Below are positions 22,380-23,137 of a stretch of DNA of 23,137 bases, piece by piece. This DNA comes from JAIBAI01 sp044238875 (GTDB lineage Bacteria; Bacteroidota; Bacteroidia; M30B66), in assembly GCA_044238875.1 (NCBI GenBank), contig JBIICM010000016.1, positions 1-23,137 on the forward strand, given 5' to 3'. Both the position numbers and the translations under genes were made by a program. Under the pieces are notes generated by a model. The model saw only the letters and a program-made list of their open reading frames with translations, made no database searches and had not been told where the DNA came from. Position 1 is the stretch's first letter. Every line of letters begins with the position of its first letter.

Positions 22380-23137
22380 TTACTTTTTAGGCTTCGGAGG
22401 TTGGGGCTGCTGTGGTGTTTGAGGAGCCTGAGGTGTTTCGATTTTAATGTTCTCCCGCTGCTGCTCCTGAACGTCAGTTTCAACTTCTTCATCCTCACCT
22501 ACAGTTTCAATCGTTGGTGCTTTAAATTCAGGTGAACCTTGTGCAGGCACAAAATCAAAGCTAAGGATGCGGAACTCTGTACGGCGGTTAACCTGGTGCT
22601 CTTCTTCCGTACATTTTACGCCGTCTTTACATTTGTTGAGCAGCTTGGTCTCACCATAACCTTTGGCTTTCAGCCTTGCAGGGTCAATTTTTTGTGAAAT
22701 CAGGTAATCAACTACAGATTGAGCCCGGCGCTGCGACAGGTCAATATTTGATTTAGATGTTCCCCTTGCATCGGTATGCGACATCAACTCAATGGTAATA
22801 TTGGGATTGTCGCGGAGTGTTTGTATCAGACCGTTGAGTGAGTCGCGTGATTCTGGTCTTAAATCGGCCTTATCAAGGTCGTATAGAATCTGCGGAAGGC
22901 GGATGGCCATTTCTTTCCTGACCGGTTTGAGGTTAAAGTCATGTTTAAAGTCTTTGCTGGTGTTCTCACCGACGGTTGTTTCTGCGCCTTTGTCGCCTAA
23001 ATAATCAGGGGCAGTAACGGTGAGGTTATAGGTATTATCTTCCTTGAACTTGGTATTGTCGAAATAATACGAACCGGTTTGATCGGTTGTAATTTCCTGG
23101 TTCATGCCGTCTTTATCAACCATGGTAACCTTCGCAC
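22380..23137 (-). CDS. OmpA-family protein with carboxypeptidase-regulatory-like domain, C-terminal part (PorE-like)
   Basis: The frame is open to the window edge, so the start is outside. The visible 252 residues begin in a beta-sandwich regulatory-like domain (TTDQTGSYYFDNTKF, YNLTVTAPDYL) and go on to an OmpA C-terminal peptidoglycan-binding domain: ILYDLDKADLRPESRDSLNGL, the SHTDARGTSKSNIDLSQRRAQSV motif with its Asp and Arg residues for peptidoglycan, KGYGETKLLN and VNRRTEFRI. A tail of about 60 residues follows, first acidic and then very rich in Pro and Gln (ETPQAPQTPQQPQPP). A regulatory-like domain followed by OmpA is the end of the domain order known for PorE (TPR, propeller, CRD, OmpA), a periplasmic T9SS component, which would suit the cargo genes in this window. 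Many other OmpA proteins in the phylum share the order, so PorE is a suggestion only. A strong terminator follows. Confidence 0.85.
   Translation of the reverse strand, partial: AKVTMVDKDGMNQEITTDQTGSYYFDNTKFKEDNTYNLTVTAPDYLGDKGAETTVGENTSKDFKHDFNLKPVRKEMAIRLPQILYDLDKADLRPESRDSLNGLIQTLRDNPNITIELMSHTDARGTSKSNIDLSQRRAQSVVDYLISQKIDPARLKAKGYGETKLLNKCKDGVKCTEEEHQVNRRTEFRILSFDFVPAQGSPEFKAPTIETVGEDEEVETDVQEQQRENIKIETPQAPQTPQQPQPPKPKK

Overview
The window comes from a member of the Bacteroidota. Three things support this: two proteins carry type IX secretion (T9SS, Por-type) C-terminal sorting domains, purM and serC/serA are of the type seen in that phylum, and several genes are preceded by the TAnnTTTG -7 promoter element typical of it. 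Gene density is high. Most genes up to 11.65 kb lie on the minus strand. I see no rRNA, tRNA, CRISPR array, insertion sequence or prophage. I cannot assign a genus.

Layout. Positions 1-318 hold the 3' end of a formylglycine-generating-enzyme-like (SUMF1) gene, followed by a cluster of GTAG-headed palindromes resembling REP elements (363-583). From 827 to 4842 (minus) lie an Lrp/AsnC regulator coupled to a short-chain dehydrogenase that looks like 3-ketodihydrosphingosine reductase, then rmuC, then a DUF1016/YhcG PD-(D/E)XK nuclease gene broken by a one-base frameshift. From 4963 to 11140 (minus) lies a tight six-gene run, transcribed serC-serA-DUF1015-yggS-ruvB-rnd, with a good promoter in front of serC. 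Next come a secreted MORN/YwqK-repeat protein, a divergent kup potassium transporter, a beta-propeller lipoprotein and a MATE exporter.

Positions 16459-19597 (minus) form a cell-surface region: a small T9SS cargo protein behind a STAS-domain gene, a larger T9SS cargo protein with a duplicated ectodomain, and a 71-residue membrane protein sharing that larger protein's N-terminal anchor. The window closes with an RlmI-type rRNA methyltransferase (plus), purM (minus) and the 3' part of an OmpA-family gene with a carboxypeptidase-regulatory-like domain, resembling the end of the T9SS protein PorE.

How the genes fit together. The serine-synthesis pair with DUF1015, YggS (PLP homeostasis; SerC uses PLP), RuvB and RNase D forms one apparent transcription unit. 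The T9SS cargo genes and the PorE-like gene belong to one export theme. Most of the window is ordinary core genome. The parts most worth a second look are the REP-like cluster, the DUF1015 protein with its DGHHR motif in a serine operon, the sphingolipid-type reductase paired with a regulator, the frameshifted nuclease, and the shared anchor of the two proteins at 17828-19597.
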